A stretch of DNA of 64,000 bases from Amphiduros pacificus (GCA_949316495.1 OX439012.1:20742666-20806665), one strand, 5' to 3'; shown: positions 1 to 53,130, counted from the stretch's first letter. Program-made: numbers and translations. The notes: generated from the letters alone by a model not told the origin.

Positions 1-1011
1 TTATATCAGTATATATCCCTGTATTGTCTAATATGCTAAATAATCAATGACTAGATTAGCTTATTGGTGTACATTCTAAAATTATGTATATCTGAGATAT
101 TACTTATATTTGACCGACTGATTAAAGAATATCTGAGTCGGTGTATTTTGTCATTGTTTTTCCTCATTATTATAATTCACCCTATAACATACAAAACTAT
201 TCTGAAACGGATATGTTTCAAGGTAAAATGACATATTATAATAAATTGTAGTTATAATTTCTGATCTTAATTTGGTATACTGGTCACCATATTTTGGTCA
301 CTTAATCGTGTCTTGTTGACCCCATTGACCTTTGATATTTTGTTACTGTATTGTACAATATGCTAGCTATGCTAACTATATAAAAGAAAATTAAATCCAA
401 TCCATCCAATCTTTATATTTCTTTAATCAAATACAATCTAGTTTATGCCTAATATTGGGGTTTATATAAGATACAGGTTGTAGTGCACCCAAAACAAAAC
501 AAAGACAGCTTTTAATGGCTCCTGATAATGAATTTTTGAGATGTTATGTCCATGAAGATCTGACACCAACAACTAGTAACTTCTATTCCTAAAAAAAATA
601 ACACAAATTAGCAGACTAAGATGCACATATCAACATTTCTATACAAGGTAAATAATATTGTTTTGTAAAAGAATAATGTTATTTACACATTACTACCTAA
701 ACTATATTACCACGAGGATTTCTTTTGTAATTGATATATACATGAATATATAACATTTTTCTGTTTTAAGCATTTTAGATGGTCTATTCTTTATTCAAAC
801 AGTGCCATTTTCTGTTTCGTTAAAATCTTGATTTTCCAAAGATGAGTTATTCTTAAAGATAAATACAGCGCAGTGTAGATAACTTCATGATCATGTTTGT
901 AAGCCATTTTTTTTCAAAACCAGAAAGTAAAATATTTTCAAAGGGAAACCCAAAAATATATGAACAGCGAAAACAAAGCATTGCTTCCTGAAGTCAAGTG
1001 TTAGTTTTTAG
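1..1011. other. AT-rich upstream DNA, no gene seen
   Basis: This stretch is AT-rich with many stop codons in all frames. I see no exon with good splice sites, no RNA gene and no clear tandem repeat. Confidence 0.5.
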
Positions 1012-1118
1012 AATAACATCGATCACCATGAAGAGGACTTTTCAACAATAGACTATGAACTGCTCTCCATAGCAGATCCAGGATTTATACCTGGCTCTGC
1101 AAGCATTGACCATAATCA
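1012..1118 (+). CDS. Possible single exon of an unknown upstream gene
   Basis: An open stretch of about 36 codons follows a TTTTTAG acceptor and reads NNIDHHEEDFSTIDYELLSI, then ADPGFIPGSASIDHN. It can end at a CA|GTGAGT donor (exon end 1118, phase 2) or run two more codons to a TGA as a terminal exon. The composition looks coding (acidic, no odd runs) and both edges have plausible signals. No neighbouring exon was found, so this may be chance. I do not recognise the peptide. Confidence 0.25.
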
Positions 1119-1310
1119 GTGAGTATGGAGAGTTCATGCCCATAACAAGCTTCTTTTAGAAGCCAATAGACACCAAGTAAAATATTTTGTCACATGAAAT
1201 AACACAGCCAATCAGTGTCCTTGTTTTGGTAAGAAAGTGACCATAACAACAAATACATTTGCAAGTATAACTCAGTCAACTTGTGTCATTGTATTGGACG
1301 TGCGTGAATT

Positions 1311-1395
1311 TGTTACTTACTCACTTTTCACAGTTCATTATTCACTGCTTTGAAAGAAATCTGAATAATGAACTGTGAAAAGTGAATAAGTAACA
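1311..1395. repeat. Long near-perfect inverted repeat (hairpin)
   Basis: Arms 1311-1344 and 1362-1395 are reverse complements over 34 bp with one mismatch, separated by a 17-nt spacer. Weaker complementarity continues outward for about 12 bp (GTGCGTGAA against TTCACAC). No coding potential. It may be a small foldback element, or a hairpin RNA if transcribed. Confidence 0.7.
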
Positions 1396-1470
1396 AACTT
1401 CACACATATTTGTTTTGGTTTGGTTATAAAGTCAGTGCACCTATTGTGTGTGCAGTATAAGTCAATTGGG

Positions 1471-1557
1471 CGGGCATTGTGAGCCTGGGGATCGAACCCA
1501 CAATCTTTGGATCACTACAGAAGAAATTGTGCTAATAAGCTGACCACCTGTAGAGCA
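1471..1557 (-). mobile_element. Degenerate SINE head fragment
   Basis: The text from gggcgggcattgtgagcc through gatcgaacccacaatctt to aataagctgaccacc is a diverged copy of the tRNA-like head of the SINE at 1796-2113, in the same minus orientation. The tail is missing. Confidence 0.5.
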
Positions 1558-1795
1558 TAATGATAACTCCAATGTTGAAGCGAATTAAATATAATTTTGC
1601 TTTGAGCGAATTAAATATAACAATACAGTCATTGTGATTCAGGAGAAAAATTTGCAAAAATATGCAACCAACTACTATACGACCACAGTTCCTGGTTATG
1701 TAATTTGAAGACAGGCCACAGATCTGATATCATGAATCATTCAAAGGAAGAGGATAAAACACTTTTACAACTTGTCCAAAAATCATACAAATGAT

Positions 1796-2113
1796 TTTGT
1801 TTGTTTGTTTAGGGCTTTACATCACTTTCAACATTATTTCAGTCAGTTCGTGATGAGACCGACTTGTAGCAGATATAGTGCTGCCTCACTAATTGTCATG
1901 TCGCAGGTCCTTGATATGGCAACCCACCCGGTCACAGATTTACAAGGACAACGGGTTAACCCTTCGCGCACAGGCCTCAGCTCATGTGGGAAATTGTATC
2001 ATGAGTTCAATCCCGGCATGGCCGAGGTTCGAACCCACGACCTTTGGATCACTACAGAGGAACTGGTGCTAATAAGCTGGTGCTCTGACCAACTGTGCCA
2101 CGGCCCGTGGCCC
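1796..2113 (-). mobile_element. tRNA-derived SINE, full length, with 12-bp target duplication
   Basis: Read on the minus strand, it starts with GGCCACGGGCCGTGGC, a tRNA-like A box and a B box with GGTTCGAACCTC. A core follows (gggttaacccgttgtcc, gtgaccgggtgggttg) and then a tail with aaagtgatgtaaagccct and a caaa repeat. It is flanked by an exact 12-bp target duplication, CATACAAATGAT, at 1784-1795 and 2114-2125. This copy defines the family used for the other SINE calls here. Confidence 0.88.
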
Positions 2114-2339
2114 CATACAAATGATCAGAGGTCTTTTCCCGCACAATGTTTACTTCCTGTTTACCTGCATTCTAACATTATCTCCACCTTTTCAATTTTA
2201 AGACATACATCTGAATACCTTGTAGAACTCTGCTGTTGCGGGTTGGAGAGAAGATCAGAAAACATGATCATATGATAACCAAGTCACATTTGCGCAGAGT
2301 TCAGTAAAGGTGCCAGGTCATTTTGTCTATAAGCCTTCA

Positions 2340-3790
2340 GGACACTGGGTGATTATTGGGCAGTTTTAAGACGTCGCATGGGTCATCGCGAAGTTTAAGC
2401 TACAACATAAAAGTTGCCGGCAAAATAATACATGCATTGGCACCAACCCTAACAAACGCAGGCTTCATGATAAATCTCTGAAGTTCAAAGTTTACCTTTC
2501 CATGACATGACAATTCAGTGAGGCAGCACTATATCTGCTACAAGTAGGTCTCATCACGAAATGACTGAAATAATGTTGAACGTGATGTAAAACCCCAAAC
2601 AAACAAACAAATAGATCAGGGTCAGAATACCTTGCTCATTATCGAAATTGCCAAAAGATATACGCATTGGCAACAAACCTTACACATGCATGATTCATGA
2701 TTATATCTGGTGAGTTTGAAGTTCACTATTCCATGATCGTTGTTGAACCTTGAAATCATTTTTTCTTTGTTAGAATATATATTTTTATACTAGCCAGACA
2801 TTGCATAAAACATTGGCACAGAGATTACCTTTGTATACTTTATGATAAAATATCCGATGAGTTCCATTTCCACTTCCGGTGAGTTCCATTTCCACTTTAC
2901 CTTTAGAACTTTGTAATAAGATCATGGTTGGAATGCCTTGTCGACTCCCAAAATTGCTATCAAAGAAGAGAACAACTGTAAATAATATGCCCTTTATGCT
3001 TTATTTAACAAATGATAAAGCTACTACCACCTAATAAATGTTTACAATAATAACAGATACTCATATAAACCATTAACCTAAAAAGGATGCATAAAAAGGA
3101 TAATTTGTGATGTGATGGCATTTATAGCCTGTAATATATATATACATTATGGATGACCTATATATAGTATACTAAGTGAGGTGACTAAGCCTAAATGGCA
3201 AGGTAATTTGCATGAAGGGCGAGATGGCAGAACCAAACATGAGAGCAGCAGAGAAACTGTGCTGAACCCCTGCTTATATGGCCAGGAGTGTCCCATTTAC
3301 TTCTAGTAATAGAACTCTCTGAACAGGGGTAAATAAGCTGCATGTTCAACCTTTAACTCCAGCTTGATCAACCAAACTGGGCAATAAAATGAAAGGATTG
3401 GCACCAACCCCTAGACAGGCATTCTTCATGATGAAATCTCTGAACAATTTATATATTGACCTTTCGCTGTCCTTTTTGACCTTTCCTATTAGACGACCTT
3501 GCGGATTTTCTAACTCGCCAAAATAATTAGTATTCGCACCAAACCTTACAAACTTAAATAAAATAAATAACAATGCCTTGATTGCCAAAGATTTTTACAG
3601 ATAGACATTTGGAGGCATATAGACGACATTATGACAACTACTGTGACCAAGCTAAGATCAGATTTAGATTGCCAAGCACATGTTTTGCATGCCAAAATAT
3701 ATTTGATTATCAACAAACTTTTACAAATTGTTCAATGAGTTCAACAGATTACGTCTCTATCTTCAACTTTCCAGGTTAGCCTTGTCTGTT
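2340..3790. repeat. Diverged long-period tandem repeat (about 200 bp)
   Basis: The phrase gcattggcaccaacc... ttcatgatgaaatctctgaa... ttgacctttcc recurs near 2430, 2660, 2810, 3400 and 3550-3780 in shifting versions, often preceded by gccaaaa. This looks like an old tandem array with units near 200 bp or more that has decayed. The open frames inside it are not convincing genes. Confidence 0.4.
2500..2614 (+). mobile_element. SINE 3' half
   Basis: From catgacatgacaattcagtg to the caaacaaacaaac tail this matches the 3' part of the SINE at 1796-2113 in plus orientation. The tRNA head is absent (5' truncation). No clear target duplication was found. Confidence 0.7.
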
Positions 3791-4496
3791 CAAAATGTAT
3801 CAATATATCAAAACAATGAAACTGCTTTTACATTGGGAATAATTACGATCATGATATAAACATGTATATAATGTCATTCTTATTCATTTCCCTGATATAC
3901 ATATTGAATTTGGAATAATCATGTCGCGGAGGTAAATGTGTCTGCCTGTCAAATATTTCGGATATAACAAGGGCCTGATAGATGTTCAAAATTGGAGTTA
4001 AGGTCAAAGTGAAGTGTTTTGCACGTTAAAGAATGTGATTGGTCCAAATTGATCAAATATCACCAACCACCAACATTTTAGCCTTATCAACTAAGATATA
4101 AGCTGGAAAGATGTTAAAAGTAAATGTTGGGAGTTGGCCAATCAAATATTCCAATTCAATGTTTGGAATATAAAGGTATTTGAATATGACATTGACTTGT
4201 ATTAAGTATTAGTTATTTTCTCTCATATAAACAGTTTTACCAATATTAACCAAGAATGGTGTGATGAATTTAATATTAACAACTTAATCTGATATAAACA
4301 ATGAAATATTCACGGCATAGCTGCATCTGTCACTTTTACAATTAAGTTAAAATATATCTCAAGTTGCTTAAATAATATATGTGTCCGCATGATGGTTGTA
4401 GGATTTGTCCTCAGTGCTGTCCTCTTGTGTTGTGTTAAATGAAGAATAAATGAAATCATATGCACGGGTGTATGTTTTTGTTTTTAGTACAGGAGC
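3791..4496. other. No gene seen
   Basis: AT-rich DNA with a partial echo of the repeat at 2340-3790 near 3960-4030. No exon or RNA gene is supported. Confidence 0.4.

Positions 4497-4589
<93 letters not shown>
4497..4589. repeat. (GT)n microsatellite
   Basis: About 45 GT units with one GTAT interruption near 4551. The cysteine/valine-rich and histidine/threonine-rich open frames across it are artefacts of the dinucleotide. Confidence 0.97.
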
Positions 4590-5588
4590 CCACATTCTTG
4601 TCAGTCAGTCAATTTGGAGTGGGTTATCAGACAGAATGGAGAGAGAGAACCAATAACAGGAACGTTACCAAACAATGTACATCAGAGGAATAAAACGGAA
4701 TCTGCAGTGAACATGTGTCTCAAGTGATTTATTCACTGAAAGATGAACACGCTGAGTTTAGATATATCTACAATTTGCCTCACCCACAACAAAGGGCCGA
4801 ATGTTTTAATGCTAAAATCAAAAACATTATGAGTCTGTTAAACATTTAGGTTATGGGTATTTTGTAAGGAAAAACATCACACTGTCCTGAATTGATAAAA
4901 AGTAAATGATGTTATTTGGCCATTTTGAAATGTGTTTGTGGGATCCAAAATGCTGATATTTCTATACACGCATTTAAAATGTGCATGCATTGAAATATTA
5001 TGGGCATACTGTAGTTCCACTAGGTGGCGACACTACAGTTATCTCTTTTGGTCTTCCCAAGAAAGCTGTGATTCTCTCACCAGGTGGCTCTCATACCGTC
5101 TTATAATTATCATAAGATCCAAACCAAAGATCCTCCAAGGAATAAGGGCTTGTTTAACCCCTAACGGACTAGCCTGTTCAGATTTTATTGATTGGCAGGA
5201 CTAACTATTTTTCTCTGTACTAGTGTATTTGTAGGCTTAATTAATAAAATTTGTAACCATGGTTATTTGATATACTCAAAGAGTTAGTGGTATCAAAATT
5301 CCATGATCTAAATTGTGTAACATTTTTATCATGATCACATTGTAACAAGTTGTAGATAGTTGCTGCCATACAGAATGTTACAAAATGACGTCATCATGCC
5401 AGAACAATGGGGACAGGAACGTCCTTCCCCTCCGTTGCCATCAATTGGGATAATATGAGGGGGAAAGCTGTGATTTTCTGAGCATTTAGGTTTGCAGGTG
5501 GTGGAGCATTGCACATGCCCATGCAAATTGGTTGTGCATTAAAACCGAAACACATTTCCACGACCATACAAACAAATTTCCACAACTG
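4590..5588. other. No gene seen
   Basis: Mixed sequence with one full CRE-like octamer, TGACGTCA, near 5386. No exon pair with compatible phase or RNA gene was found. Confidence 0.4.
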
Positions 5589-5822
5589 CAGTGTAGTAAG
5601 TTGAGCAGTGTAGTAAGTTGAGCAGTGTAGTTAGTTGAGCAGTGTAGTTAGTTGAGCAGTGTAGTTAGTTGAGCAGTGTAGTTAGTTTAGCAGTGTAGTT
5701 ATTTGAGAAGTGTAGCTAGTTGAGCAGTGTAGTTAGTTGAGCAGTGTAGTTAGTTTAGCAGTGTAGTTAGTTGAGCAGTGTAGTTAGTTGAGCGGTGTAG
5801 TTAGTTGAGCGGTATAGTTTGT
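5589..5822. repeat. 17-bp minisatellite, left part
   Basis: About 14 tandem units close to GAGCAGTGTAGTTAGTT. The array stops where the composite SINE begins and resumes at 6592. Confidence 0.92.
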
Positions 5823-6591
5823 TGATTTGTTTTTTTTGGGGGGTTTTACATCACTTTCAACATTATCTCAGTCATTTCGTTATGAGACCTACAACATTCA
5901 CCGCGCATGCGCAAAAAGATTAATTCACCAAGTGTTCGTTCCAGGCTTGAATATATGGAAAATGGTAAACTTCTTTCAACCAATACAGACATATTAAACT
6001 GCAAAACTGGTTAAAATGACATGGACTTCAGACGTGGTTTTGACAGAGTCAGCTGGTGGAATGTGCAAGCACATTCTAGTGAAAGAGTGATTATTCAAGG
6101 GAATAAGATGTTAATTATTCAAGGGGATGAGACGGGATATATGTGAATTATTCGCGTGAATAGGACTGCAATTATTTCGGTGAAATGCAATTTGCTTTTC
6201 ACCATTACCCCAAACAGTTATCTGGGCACAGCAAGAGGACCTCTCCTATACTAGGTTATATCCCTGTCATGAGTTTGTTTGTTTGTTTAGGGCTTTAAAT
6301 CACTTTCAACATTATTTCAGTCATTTCGTGATGAGACCTACTTGTAGTAGATATAGTGCTGCCTCACTGAATTGTCATGTCGCAGGTCCTTAGCATGACA
6401 ACCCACCCGGTCACATATTTACAAGGACAACGGGTTAACCCTTCAGGCACGGGCCTCAGCTCATATGGGAAATTGTATCATGATATCAATCTCAGCATGG
6501 CCGGGGTTCGGACCCACAACCTTTGGATCACCACAGAGGAACTGGTGCTAATAAGCTGGCGCTCTAACCAACTGCGCCACGGCCCGTGGCC
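5823..6591 (-). mobile_element. Composite SINE (SINE + 370-bp module X + SINE tail)
   Basis: Read on the minus strand: tRNA-like head and core of the SINE (6591 to about 6272), its caaa tail, then a module X of about 370 bp (6270 to about 5890, ending gcgcatgcgcggtgaatg), then a second copy of only the SINE 3' tail (5890 to about 5830). The same SINE-X junction occurs at 38573-39164, so X travels with the SINE. The element sits inside the 17-bp array, which resumes at once on its other side; the repetitive target makes an exact target duplication hard to call. Confidence 0.75.
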
Positions 6592-6663
6592 TGTAGTTAG
6601 TTGAGCAGTGTAATTAGTTGGTTGAGCAGTGTAGTTAGTTGAGCAGTGAAGTTAGTTGAGCAA
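6592..6663. repeat. 17-bp minisatellite, right part
   Basis: Four further units of the GAGCAGTGTAGTTAGTT repeat, continuing the array at 5589-5822 beyond the inserted element. Confidence 0.88.
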
Positions 6664-8372
6664 TTTTGAGCACTCCCCACAAAATATGTGTGGAGTGTTC
6701 AGTGCAGTGTCATTCATTTCACACTCACATGTATTGAAATAATGTTATTGGTTTAGACAAACATAACTGACAAAACTTATTTCACAATATCTGTAATGAC
6801 AAGTCATCGCAGACATCATAGCGTGAAAAGAAATGAATAAGAGATTTGTATTAGCTAATCATCTTTACCCTAAATTAGTTCTATTTCTTTTCTTTTTTAT
6901 TCATATTTATTAATATATCTATGATTATAATTGGACCAATTTGTGCCTAATACTACAATGATAATTCTCTAGGCAAACTATCCACTGTAAAATGAGACGA
7001 TACTGTTGAAATTTATTTCCATAGATATGTTTGGTATCATTATGAATTTATCAGGTTTCACACCTGTCTCCAAGCAATAGGAAACACTTGTAAGATTAGC
7101 TGACTAACAGGTTCTCAGAAAGCAAGATCCGTGATATAAGATATGATGCAAGATTGTGGTCATCAATATCTGTTATATTCTGAGATATATTTGCTGCATA
7201 AAACACAGGTAAAATGAAACTAAAAACACAATTTACAGTACGCTACAAAAATATGAGTGAACAATATCACGTATATATTGAACGATATCAAATAGAGCAT
7301 TTCAAGGTATAATGTTTGAGTGAAAATATGGTGTTGTTGACACATACTGCTGTTGCCTGTGATTCTAGCGTGTGTGATAGAGTAAAAAGGGCGGTGTACC
7401 TGCAGCCAGCTTACTTCATAAAGGCGTTCTACTCTATGCCGAGATGGGTGACCAGACGATGGTTGGTGTTCACCCATGAGCATAAATATCTTCCTTTATA
7501 TTTAACCATTAATATAAGGAGCATGTTAATGATCGAGGGTGTAGACTGCAGTGTGTTTTAAGTGGGATCGTCATGCAGGAAAGAGTATGTGTGAATTACT
7601 TTGTTGTGTGATGAACACACCCACATCGCACACAGGTATGGAGCCAGCTTGTCATCAGGTAGAACTGCCTCCACACTGGTGTCTGTATATTGCTTACTAG
7701 CATAGAATGGTATGTGCAAACCACAGGCTGACAGATTCTCACTGGAATATCTTTAAAATTAGTGTTTTTGACAAAACAATACACGGATATGCATATATGG
7801 ACACAAAAACACTTGTTATTGAATGATTCCTGATCAACGATATTATATGGTTTTGAAAAAAAATACTCTTTTTTACTTGATAACTAACTTTCATGGAATG
7901 TTATCAATGGGAAAAGAACAATAACACAGATATATTTCATGAGCAATGATGATGCAGAATGGATAAAGATATAGCATATTGTATTATATAAATAACAAAC
8001 CCAAAGACATTATTTTGGATATTTATTTTGGAAAGACTTATTGCCAAGTGTCATATTTCTAGTTAAAGCAAGATATTTATTTTTGGTGTACTTATGGCTT
8101 TCACATAATATAATTGCACATATGATGTCAGCAATTCATATGTATCACCAATATGATTTTTTAAAAGATGATACGCCCAGCCGACATTGGAGGAGTTATT
8201 CTTCATTAGTACCTGCAGAATCTGCCCACCGCCTCAAAAACCCCTGAAACATATATGTGATGATTTGAGTTTCATAGAAAAACAAGGATAATGAAATAGT
8301 CGTATTTGAGGTTAAATTGATCAATCATTGCGCCCTATACATATACAGTGAATGGATTTATACAATATAAAC
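6664..8372. other. Upstream region of the lectin gene, no gene seen
   Basis: AT-rich DNA with short open frames on both strands (for example 7316-7561) that lack family resemblance or splice partners. Any promoter of the gene starting at 8373 should lie here, but I see only a weak TATA-like ttatacaatataaa just before the start codon. Confidence 0.4.
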
Positions 8373-48541
<40,169 letters not shown>

Positions 48542-49237
48542 GACATAACTACCACTAGACCTAAGGTTTATATTAATACTTTGTAAAACATGTTGTAAAT
48601 TGTTAAATATTAAGCTATATAAATTGGCAATCAGTACAATCAAAATCATCATGTCTTATCAATGAACATGTCTTATGCTGTACGTTTTAAATTGATTAAA
48701 TATGGCTGTCATTTTAATTTTCATCAGATCACCAACATTCACCAACATTTGATAACATGAAATATTTATATAACCCTTGAAGAATACTTACTCAATACTA
48801 TATATTTTACGGTAATGAGATGTTAAAATATATATTCAAAAAATTCATTGCATAAAATTTCTTATCAGGGGCCATGCATAAAATACTGAATATTCATATT
48901 ATATTTAGTTTTTTTAAGAGGTTGAATTATTACAAATTTACCAGGCAAATGGATAATGGATATGGATAAGAAGCAAGGCAGCTGTTGTTAATTGTGATAG
49001 AGTTAATGGCAGCACAACACTATAAATACCATGCAAGTAACATGGTTACTTTTTGTCTAATTTGCTTGTATCAACAACATTTGCATTACAATCAAAACTA
49101 TGTTAAGTCAGATGTGAGCCTGCCATAAGGGCCAATGCCCTGCTCCTTCAAGAGAAACTCACGATCCTTATTTTGATATAAATGAATTATTAACACATGA
49201 CAAAAAACAATGACTTAAATCAGATATAAAATATTGG
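48542..49237 (+). other. Likely 3' untranslated region and downstream DNA
   Basis: AT-rich sequence after the stop. A variant polyadenylation hexamer ATTAAA is at 48695-48700; no canonical AATAAA is close. No other gene seen. Confidence 0.4.

Positions 49238-49303
<66 letters not shown>
49238..49303. repeat. (AT)n microsatellite
   Basis: About 33 uninterrupted TA units. Confidence 0.96.
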
Positions 49304-49307
<4 letters not shown>

Positions 49308-49599
49308 CAGTGTCATATTATGTTCAGATCTTGAAATGTAAACTGATTAAGGTTGTCAACTTGCAAAGGTAAAATAGAAAGGAAAGTTTTATATTTGTAT
49401 AGAATTAAAAATATATTATTATCTGTTAATACCTTAATCTATTATTTTATAAAAACCCTTAATCCTATGTAAATATAACACTACTTAAGATTAATACTAT
49501 AATGGTTATGATACTCTTTTGAAAACTTCCCCTATTCTAAGTTTTTGAAATTTTGACTTTGTTGGAATGATGTCAGGTAAGGTGGATTATTTGTATTGA

Positions 49600-49700
49600 C
49601 AGAAGGAAACCTGTCATCGAGCCTCAATGTCCTACTCTTTGTAAAGAGTACCATGGGATCTTTCTTTTGCATGGTCACAGATACATGATAATGCAAATTC
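49600..49700 (+). repeat. Dispersed repeat family R2, copy
   Basis: aatgtcctactctttgtaaa, gagtaccatgggatc and cttttgcatggtcacag match the family at 33455-33610 and 54480-54660. A shorter related piece (caatgccctgctccttcaag) is at about 49133. Confidence 0.55.
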
Positions 49701-52484
49701 ACTTATGCTCAACTATATGTGATATCAATGCATGTCACTATCGATATGTCATTCCCAAATTGAAGAAATATCCCCAACATTTAACATTTAACTATTAATT
49801 AAAACTAGTTTCTTCCTGCGGTAAAAAAACAATGGATAAATAATTTTCACAGTTGCACCACAAAACAAGTCTTTAAAAAGTCTTTAGGTTATCTCAGATA
49901 GGGATATTCTTATTCCTGAAATTCAATATTGTTCCCCTTTCACAGTTTGTCATAACAACGAGCTGTTGTTCACTTGAAAATGTCCCAAACTGATATATGA
50001 AATCAACACTAATCGTCTCAGGCATATCACTATGTCAACCAAATGTTTAAATCTGATTTTCACTTTTGATCCTGCTCCGTTAAACAATCTCTTGGTCAAA
50101 ATAATATATATTTATGAACTCAAGAACACACCGAACGTTTCCGAGAATAAAACAAAATAATTTCACATACGAATTCACTAGTACATAGTCAGCAAATGAT
50201 ATGATTTAAGTTTGGACAGATGGGTAATATTATTTTTTTAATCACTTTTAGAAATAGAATTGAATTTGTTTCATCAAACAAGAGTAACTAATTTGTCATC
50301 TGGTTTTCAATGTGTTTCTGAGGTTATACTCTGATAAGGAGTTGAAGATTTTCCCGGATGATGTTTTATTTGTGGCATGCAGAACCAGAGTCTAAACTAA
50401 ACAAGATATGTCTATAATCATTTAGGATTTATATTAATCATTTGTCTAATTATTAAGATTTGTGATAAAAAAAATCATATATGCAATGTGACTGTTGATA
50501 TGTACAATGTAGCACAATATATAACCTGACCTTTTGACAGTAAGATAAATGAATAAAAGGAAAAAAGGAAAATATATCTTTATTGTGAACTTGATTATGA
50601 AATTGTAAAATTGTACGTTCTTGAGAAGTGTCCATAAGACAATACGTGCATACACGACTATGCTGGTGAAACACTGGAGCAAGGCACAGACATGGAGGAG
50701 GGGTAGAGGTGGAGTCGAGAGTGCATTTACATGTATTGGGTTGATGATAAATAATTTGTGATAGTAGCAGCCAAGCTGTGAAATACTGAAACAAAATGGC
50801 AGAGATTTGGTTGAGATGTTTCTCAAATTTTCTTAACATATTTTTCTTGGGTGTCCTTTAATATCATAAATTATAATATGAAATATAAATTGCACGAAAA
50901 GTTTATTGCCAAAAGGACAGTGACGTCCTCTAAAACAAAATTTAAATTCTGGTCATTTGCCTGAATTAAAGCAAAGCAAAAATAAATCGTTAATGCATAT
51001 ATCTTATTTTATTATAAATACAAAAAACCATACCATTCTAAAGATTTTGATATTTATGTTTTCTAAAATGTCTGGCATAGAAAAAGAACAACCAAGACAT
51101 TGGGAAACATTGATAACTTTGTCCATTGATAACTTTCACGAAGGTGAAAAAATTAAATATGAACATTAGACCCTTTGTTTTATTCGTTCTATAATTTACC
51201 AGATTCGTTTGGAATCAAAGACAACAGTATCTAGAATGGTGTGCAATTCTACATTGATAATAAAAACCAATTTAGATAAACTATGATTTTTTTTTTGTTA
51301 TATTCAAGGTAAACTCCAAAATATTGAGATATTGGTGACCATGGTGACCATTTTTGTTTTTCTATTTATTGCTAATGCATGCCTTTAAATCTAGTATTTC
51401 TTTTATTTCTTTCAGATTAATGGATGAATTTTTATTGTTAGGGGTAATCAACTTTGTAAAAAAAATGCTAATTACCTAGAGATGATCAAAGCTCAATGAT
51501 CGCCCTGAGTGGTGTATTTCTGTTGATGTTAAAATGTTGGTTCTTCATGTGCTCCTGAGCTTATTTCTGATATAATTACACACTTGACAACTATACATAA
51601 AAGAAATGTTATGTGATATTTGTTTATTCATTACTATAATAAATTGGTCAAGATATAAACTGAATTTAAAGTCTTTTTTTCCTGTGACCGTATTTCTACA
51701 TAGGACCCGAGATGAGTATTTTCCGGCTGTCCAATAAAGCACATGATGTAACACACTGTTACATGTTTATAAAATCTTCTGCAAAACTACCAGAAATATA
51801 TGTTTCAAATGTTATACAGATGTAGATATTGAGGTGAAGATTCTTAGTGATGTTACCATTGCAAATCTTAGTGATGTTACCATTGCCCTTAATGCAGTGA
51901 CCTCGAGGTCACAAATTTTGTACTGAGCATATCTCAGCAACCACTTATAAGAGGAAATTAAAACTTGGTATACAGAAATGTCTTAGGTTCTAGCTGTGCC
52001 TCGTCATGCTTCCTAAGTCATGTGACCTTTGACCTTGGGGGGAAGTGTTGGGCGGAAGTGTTTGGGGGGAAGTGTTGGTGTGGTGTGCTGGGTGCAGTGA
52101 TGTTTTGGCGGAGTGCTAAGGGGACAGAGTATTGGGGAGCTCTTATTTAGAACAAGGATAATAACCATGTCAGACCGATATCAAGTCCTTTAAATGATGA
52201 GACCCACGAATTCAAAACATGCACTCATAACTCAACATGCAAAATACCTTCCTTTTTACTAATTGATGAACTGGTCTCGAAGGTTGAATTGTTTGAAAAG
52301 TGGATTTTGTCAGGAATGCAAATAGCAATATCCTTTTTTGTATGGGTTGTCAATTGCAAATGTCAATACTTGGTACTCAGAGTTGTTTCAGAGTTGTTAT
52401 TATAACCACACCTTGAATTTGGATACTTTTGACAACGTGCCTCAAATAGAGTATCAAACATATCAGGAAGAGAAATGATTTGAT
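49701..52484. other. Intergenic DNA, no gene seen
   Basis: Long AT-rich stretch. Overlapping minus-strand frames at 50446-50839 are open by chance in two frames and show no domain or splice evidence. 51880-52080 has cctcgaggtcac and gtgacctttgaccttgggg, phrases common in decayed molluscan repeats. Confidence 0.45.
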
Positions 52485-52550
52485 TTGTATTAAAGACCTT
52501 TTCAGCACTCATGACGTGTACTCCCCTTAAGAGAAATCAAACACTTTCCC
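52485..52550 (+). repeat. Partial R2 repeat
   Basis: ttgtattaaagaccttttca ... catgacgtgtactcc matches the start of the copy at 33449. The rest is missing. Confidence 0.35.
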
Positions 52551-53074
52551 AACCAACATTCGGCCATCTTGGGTTCTGAGTGAACTCATTGAGTACATAT
52601 CAACACATTAACTTCCTATGAAACTAATATCCTACCGGACTACTTTCCATATGACTTCTCCAGAAAAATGTGCACCACTCCAGTAACTGATTTTCTTTGG
52701 CTCATTACAATTCTCTGTTTTATGAGTTTGAGTTAAATATATAAAATGTGTATGGACATTATATGACGCACCTCATATTCAATATAAATAATTACACGCT
52801 AACCCTATATACCTACCTACAGAGAATCAACTAGAAAATGGTTAGATTTAAATGAGAGATGAGTTATAGATATCTGTTTCTTTAGATCTATTTACATTAC
52901 TATTGATATCATCTTAGACAAACATATTTTTAGAAAATTCTACTCTACAAATGTAATTTTGGCTGTTGTGTGAAATAACTGAACATCCCTTTATAAAATA
53001 ACTTGACAAAGTGATAAAGATGGTGACTATTTGTGTGATGTATCAGTGAGAAGGTCAATTTATACTATTCAACA

Positions 53075-53130
53075 TGGCTCAGTGGGTAAGACATCTCTCT
53101 CCGATGCTAAAGGTCTTGGGTTCGATTTCC
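53075..53130 (+). other. tRNA-derived sequence (A and B box)
   Basis: TGGCTCAGTGGG (A box, 53075-53086) and GGGTTCGATTTCC (B box, 53118-53130) have normal spacing, but no acceptor stem closes and the T stem is only about three pairs. Likely a tRNA pseudogene or SINE head. Confidence 0.55.

Noticed and set aside
50446-50839. Two overlapping minus-strand frames of about 127 codons
   Set aside because: Two frames open over the same AT-rich stretch, with no recognisable domain, no splice partners and skewed phenylalanine/isoleucine/histidine content; chance is more likely.
53075-53130. Possible functional tRNA gene
   Set aside because: The boxes are present, but acceptor and T stems do not pair, so it is listed only as tRNA-derived.
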